This document shows positions 7,182-9,977 of a DNA stretch of 9,977 bases, in pieces. The stretch spans positions 1-9,977 of the forward strand of contig JAESUA010000214.1 of the NCBI GenBank assembly GCA_016763255.1. The letters are read 5' to 3'. This DNA comes from Magnetovibrio sp. Lineage in GTDB: Bacteria > Pseudomonadota > Alphaproteobacteria > Rhodospirillales > Magnetovibrionaceae. Under the pieces are notes generated by a model, which ran no database searches, was not told where the DNA came from, and worked only from the letters and a program-made list of their open reading frames with translations. The position numbers and the translations under genes are program-made. How positions within the stretch are numbered: the stretch's first letter is position 1; the number at the start of each line of letters is the position of its first letter.

Positions 7182-8213
7182 TTATTTAGGCGCAGACTTG
7201 GAACCGTAGCGATTTTCCCATTTTTTGAGAATACGCGTGCGGTTTTCAGCGGCCCAGGCAAAGTCATTTTTGATCATCCGCGTGATCACTTCAGGCGGAA
7301 AACCCTTGACCGGTTTGGCGATGCCATCGATGGCGACCACGGCATAACCCTGGTTGTACATCACGTTGGCTTCTGTGGAGACGGACCAGTCGGCAAAGCG
7401 CTTTGCGGCGGCTATGTTCTTCGAGGTTTTGATAATACCGAAGCTTTCCAGATCCCAACCGAGGCCTTCTTTCGGCGCGATCACTTCCAGTGGTGCACCT
7501 TTGTTTTTCAACTGTGCGCCCTTGTAAGCAAAGGAAATGCCGATGGGGAATTCACCCTTGCCAGCCATTTTGCACGGTTTTGAGCCCGAATGGGTGTAGA
7601 TGCCGATGTTTGAATGCAGGCCATCCATGAATTCCCAGGCCTTGTCTTCACCCCAGATTTGCATCCAGGAAGAAACGTCCAAGAATCCGGTACCCGAAGA
7701 GGCCGGGTTCGGCATCACGATATGGCCCTTGTAGACCGGGTTGGTCAAATCCTGCCATGATGTCGGCATCGGCAGATTGTATTTTTTGGACTCGATGGTG
7801 TTGACGCACAGCGATGCAATCCAGGCGCGCTGACCGACCCAAGCCGGGGCATCCGCACTGTCACGATACAGCGCATTCACCTTATCAAGACCCTTGGGCG
7901 CATAGCCTTCGAGCATGCCGAGGTTGTCGAGCATCAAAAGGCTGGTTGCGGCAACACCCCAGACCACATCGGCCTTGGTATTTTCGCGTTCAGCCAACAG
8001 TTTTGCGGTGATGATGCCGGTGGAATCACGCACCCACTGAATGGAGATGTCGGAATTATTTTTTTCAAACGCGGCCTTAAAGCCCTGCAGCTCTTCCGGT
8101 TCGACAGCGGTGTAAACAGTTAACTTGGTGGCGGCCTGAGCTGCATGGCTCCAGCCCAACAATGTCGCAGCGCAAAGTGCATACTTTAACGATTTGGAAA
8201 GTTGCATTTTCAT
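7182..8213 (-). CDS. phnS2: Periplasmic 2-aminoethylphosphonate-binding protein
   Basis: A 343-residue secreted binding protein of the PhnS2 (TIGR03261) / AepX kind. The start is ATG at 8213, preceded by GAGG seven bases away. A GTG at 8258 extends the frame by 15 residues (MRRFVSLGF...) but lacks a ribosome-binding site and would spoil the signal peptide. The N-terminus has a lysine-rich stretch, a hydrophobic core (YALCAATLLGW) and a type I cleavage site AQA|AT after residue 27. The mature protein has the family hallmarks VRDSTGIITAKLLAE, ADVVWGVAATSLLMLD, MPNPASSGTGFLDVSSW, THSGSKPCKMA and PIGISFAYKGAQ, which I recognise as typical of AEP-binding proteins related to the Fe3+-binding superfamily. 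It delivers ligand to the permease and ATPase encoded downstream. It is the first transporter gene behind the inverted-repeat promoter at 8315-8394. A substituted AEP could be the real ligand. Confidence 0.92.
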   Translation of the reverse strand: MKMQLSKSLKYALCAATLLGWSHAAQAATKLTVYTAVEPEELQGFKAAFEKNNSDISIQWVRDSTGIITAKLLAERENTKADVVWGVAATSLLMLDNLGMLEGYAPKGLDKVNALYRDSADAPAWVGQRAWIASLCVNTIESKKYNLPMPTSWQDLTNPVYKGHIVMPNPASSGTGFLDVSSWMQIWGEDKAWEFMDGLHSNIGIYTHSGSKPCKMAGKGEFPIGISFAYKGAQLKNKGAPLEVIAPKEGLGWDLESFGIIKTSKNIAAAKRFADWSVSTEANVMYNQGYAVVAIDGIAKPVKGFPPEVITRMIKNDFAWAAENRTRILKKWENRYGSKSAPK

Positions 8214-8289
8214 CTTTCGTCCTCTTTTACTAAAGCCTAGGGAAACAAACCTGCGCACTTACGGCGTTTAAGTTGTCCCCAATCCCTGT

Positions 8290-8303
8290 GCGGAAACCTC
8301 CGC
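8290..8303 (-). repeat. Small hairpin in the leader of the transporter mRNA
   Basis: GCGGA and TCCGC form a 5-bp perfect stem with a 4-base loop. It lies within about 20 bases of the predicted 5' end of the leftward transcript, inside a leader of roughly 95 bases. It might protect the 5' end. A stem this short is common by chance and no riboswitch-like architecture was seen around it. Confidence 0.3.
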
Positions 8304-8314
8304 TTGGTGCCCGG

Positions 8315-8320
8315 ATTATA
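8315..8320 (-). promoter_or_regulatory. Promoter -10 of the AEP transporter operon
   Basis: A perfect TATAAT reads leftward about 100 bases before the binding-protein start codon. At a 17-bp spacing the -35 position reads GCTCGG, which does not resemble TTGACA. A good -10 with no -35 is the usual form of an activator-dependent promoter. The inverted repeats directly upstream (8327-8394) supply plausible activator sites. The predicted transcript start is near 8308. Confidence 0.55.
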
Positions 8321-8326
8321 GTCATT

Positions 8327-8356
8327 CCACAAACGTACCGAGCCTAACATTTGTGG
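8327..8356. promoter_or_regulatory. Inverted repeat over the -35 region, candidate LysR activation site
   Basis: The arms CCACAAACGT (8327-8336) and ACATTTGTGG (8347-8356) match at nine of ten positions around a 10-bp spacer. The centre lies at about -34 relative to the predicted transcript start. LysR regulators typically occupy an activation site near -35, so this could be where either LysR paralogue contacts RNA polymerase. Repressor binding is an equally open reading. Confidence 0.45.
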
Positions 8357-8366
8357 ATTGAGGGCC

Positions 8367-8394
8367 ATTAGTCCACTCGCTGACTAATAAGTCA
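8367..8394. promoter_or_regulatory. Upstream nested inverted repeats, candidate LysR recognition site
   Basis: ATTAGTC (8367-8373) and GACTAAT (8382-8388) are perfect 7-bp arms with an 8-bp spacer, centred near -69 from the predicted transcript start. That is close to the -65 position usual for the primary LysR recognition site. A second overlapping repeat, TGACT-AATA-AGTCA (8381-8394), shares the right arm. The arms do not fit the classic T-N11-A spacing exactly, so assignment to LysR rests on position and context. Confidence 0.45.
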
Positions 8395-8428
8395 AATCGA
8401 CATTACAGATACAATCGATAAGCCAGAG

Positions 8429-9325
8429 TTATTCAAATGTAGCCCCACAGGCCTCCATCACATGCATATAAAAGGCCTTGATGACGCTGTTGTGGGGCCA
8501 GGATTTTCGCCGTTCTCGCTGATACACCAAATACGCCGTCAGTTCCGTGGCGGGGACATCCAACGGTACTGTTTTTAGGCGCGGATCGCCGTTGAATTCT
8601 TTCTCCCAGATGATGCCTATACCCAATCCGCGCCTCACCGCTTCGAGCATGCCTTCGCGCGAAGAAATTTCCAACCCGGTGCGCGGAACAAATTGTGCTT
8701 CCTGGCATGCCACGTCAAACACCGCACGGGTTTGCGAGCCTTCTTGGCGCAAGACCAGGGCGCGTTTGTGCAGATCATCAAAGCCGATCAGTGGGCGTGA
8801 AGCCAACGGATGATCTTGCGGCACCACACACGCCAGCCCCGATTTTCGCACCGCCACGGCTTCAAATTTACGCGCCGACCCGGTTTTTGACAACACCGCA
8901 ATGTCGGTTGTACAGTTCATCAAGCCTGCCAAGGCTTCTTCGGCAGACCCCAACGACAAGCTGACCTCCACGCCGGGATGGAGTTTGGCAAAGGTGGCGA
9001 TGAACTCCAAAACCGTCGCCGGGCTATCAGATCCCACCCGCAACACACCACCACCCAGATTATCGGCATCACAGACCAGCGCGGCGGCATCGTCTTGCAG
9101 GGCAAACAATCGATTGGCGACATCCAGCATGACTTGGCCCAAGGCGGTCGGTTTGATCGCCCCGCGTTTGCGCTCCAACAGTTTGACATTATAGCCCTTT
9201 TCCAAGCTTGCCACCTGCATCGAAAGCGTCGACTGGGTCAGTCCCAAGGTTCGCGCGGCCTTGGTGAAGCTGCCTTCATTGGCGACCGCGGCAAAGGATT
9301 TAAGTTGCGATAGGTTGATGATCAT
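8429..9325 (-). CDS. LysR-family regulator (second paralogue) upstream of the AEP transporter
   Basis: A 298-residue LysR regulator. The winged helix-turn-helix occupies about residues 3-66, with recognition segment TKAARTLGLTQSTLSMQVASLEK. The effector domain runs from about residue 93 to 292. The C-terminal half resembles the regulator at 1498-2370, with shared elements GIGIGI, a conserved EF followed by DPRL / DSRL, and the ending VIKAF, so the two are probably paralogues within the AEP-associated LysR group. ATG at 9325 is the first start after the flavoprotein stop, 30 bp away. Its ribosome-binding site is weak, suggesting low expression or coupling to the preceding gene. It reads in the same direction as the transporter genes, and the 215-bp control region follows it, so it most likely controls that promoter. 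Ligand is unknown; AEP or a substituted AEP is the inference. Confidence 0.87.
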   Translation of the reverse strand: MIINLSQLKSFAAVANEGSFTKAARTLGLTQSTLSMQVASLEKGYNVKLLERKRGAIKPTALGQVMLDVANRLFALQDDAAALVCDADNLGGGVLRVGSDSPATVLEFIATFAKLHPGVEVSLSLGSAEEALAGLMNCTTDIAVLSKTGSARKFEAVAVRKSGLACVVPQDHPLASRPLIGFDDLHKRALVLRQEGSQTRAVFDVACQEAQFVPRTGLEISSREGMLEAVRRGLGIGIIWEKEFNGDPRLKTVPLDVPATELTAYLVYQRERRKSWPHNSVIKAFYMHVMEACGATFE

Positions 9326-9355
9326 GGGTACACCGGCGGCTTGTTCACGGTCGGC

Positions 9356-9977
9356 CTAGCCCGCCTTTTTTTGTGAACGTGAGCGCGCGCATGAGGCCAA
9401 AAAGTCTTCGTCGAATGGATCAAACGCGCCGAAGCGGTTTGGCGCAAACGCACTCAAATCGATCTGTGGCTCGTGGCCCATGACCAGCTGTGCGATGGCC
9501 GAACCGGCCCCGCCAGAAATGCTCACCCCGGCACCGCAACACCCCGACACCACAAACGCACCATCCAAGTTTGGCGCCGCGCCGAGGGCGTATTTGCCAT
9601 CCGGCGTATAGCCCGATGGCCCGGAAATATAATGATGAATTTCCACCTCAGCCAAACTGGGGCAGCGTTCCATAAACGGCTCCACCGCCTCTTCCAGGGC
9701 CGCCCAGCCGTCATGATCTTCGTCGAAGGCAAATCCTTGTAGGTTGTCCGGCAAGTCTTTGGGGTTGGCCCATTTGCTCTCTTTGTCGCGCAGGCCGAAC
9801 AACAGACTGCCGACCTCGGGCCGGGCATACGCGTTGGCATCGGGCAAGATGGTCACCGGGCAATTGGCTGGGTAGGCCTCATGGTTAGCGGTGATCCAAT
9901 AATGGCTGCACACCGGGGCCATGGGTACGCCGCTATCATGGGGTGCCAGCAAATTGTTGATCCATGGGCCGGATGCC
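9356..9977 (-). CDS. FAD-dependent DAO-family amine oxidoreductase, C-terminal part (5' end cut by window)
   Basis: 206 codons plus stop (TAG at 9358-9356) are visible, and the frame stays open through base 9977, so the N-terminal FAD-binding Rossmann region lies outside. The visible part has the end of the DAO fold as in sarcosine and dimethylglycine dehydrogenases: TPDG (about 9607-9596), the glycine-rich GCCGAGVSISGGAG segment (about 9544-9503) that closes over FAD, and a DLS...RF ending (about 9460-9431). The protein stops about 24 residues after that, so it lacks the GcvT-like folate domain of dimethylglycine dehydrogenases. Such stand-alone enzymes oxidise secondary or primary amines, releasing an aldehyde. 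Flavoproteins of this kind (called PbfC/PbfD) have been reported in phosphonate clusters beside pbfA. A role in oxidising N-methyl-AEP or AEP to phosphonoacetaldehyde is therefore plausible but unproven. It is 30 bp upstream of the LysR gene on the same strand. Confidence 0.82.
   Translation of the reverse strand, partial: ASGPWINNLLAPHDSGVPMAPVCSHYWITANHEAYPANCPVTILPDANAYARPEVGSLLFGLRDKESKWANPKDLPDNLQGFAFDEDHDGWAALEEAVEPFMERCPSLAEVEIHHYISGPSGYTPDGKYALGAAPNLDGAFVVSGCCGAGVSISGGAGSAIAQLVMGHEPQIDLSAFAPNRFGAFDPFDEDFLASCARSRSQKKAG

Noticed and set aside
1459..8399. TCAAATCG shared by the two control regions (1459-1466 and 8392-8399) as a common LysR half-site
   Set aside because: One shared 8-mer is roughly what chance predicts when comparing a 115-bp and a 215-bp region on both strands; flanking bases do not agree well.
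8214..8428. Riboswitch or small RNA in the leader of the binding-protein gene
   Set aside because: Only a 5-bp hairpin near the predicted 5' end is visible; no conserved aptamer layout and no expression platform with a U-run was found.
9343..9378. GTTCAC...GTGAAC inverted repeat and CCGCC followed by a T-run, resembling a rightward terminator
   Set aside because: No rightward gene precedes it, the loop is about 24 bases, and the T-run is simply the reverse complement of lysine codons at the flavoprotein C-terminus.

Overview
The window reads as a chromosomal 2-aminoethylphosphonate (AEP, ciliatine) uptake and catabolism locus from a Gram-negative bacterium. Moderate-to-high GC codon usage and the gene set fit an alphaproteobacterium, possibly Rhodospirillales-like, but that placement is inference from style rather than from a marker gene. 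Eight protein genes fill almost all of the sequence. No tRNA, rRNA, CRISPR array, insertion sequence or phage gene was seen.

Layout from left to right: (1) a leftward, 3'-truncated PLP-dependent fold-type I enzyme (1-1382) resembling PbfA, the (R)-1-hydroxy-2-aminoethylphosphonate ammonia-lyase; (2) a 115-bp divergent promoter region; (3) a rightward LysR regulator (1498-2370) of the type associated with AEP catabolism; (4) convergent to it, a leftward Na+/phosphate-cotransporter-family protein with a PhoU-like tail (2384-4051); (5) a leftward ABC importer encoded as fused double permease (4157-5905), ATPase (5914-7050) and periplasmic binding protein (7182-8213), matching the PhnS2/PhnT2/PhnU2 (AepXVW-like) AEP transporter; (6) a control region of about 215 bp with a consensus -10 and several inverted repeats; (7) a second leftward LysR regulator (8429-9325), paralogous to the first; (8) the C-terminal half of a leftward FAD-dependent DAO-family amine oxidoreductase (9356 to the window edge).

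Proposed working model (inference): the binding protein and ABC importer bring in AEP or a substituted AEP. The flavoprotein and the PbfA-like lyase convert modified forms (N-substituted or 1-hydroxylated) to phosphonoacetaldehyde. Enzymes outside the window (PhnX, or PhnY plus PhnA) would then cleave the C-P bond. The Na/Pi-type carrier could dispose of surplus phosphate when AEP is used as a carbon or nitrogen source. Two LysR paralogues would sense substrate or intermediate, one at each of two promoter regions.

All component families are known. What deserves a second look is the combination (lyase, flavoprotein, phosphate carrier and twin LysR regulators in one locus), a 15-bp intercistronic hairpin behind the binding-protein gene, a second hairpin behind the permease gene, and the inverted-repeat-rich promoter of the transporter operon.
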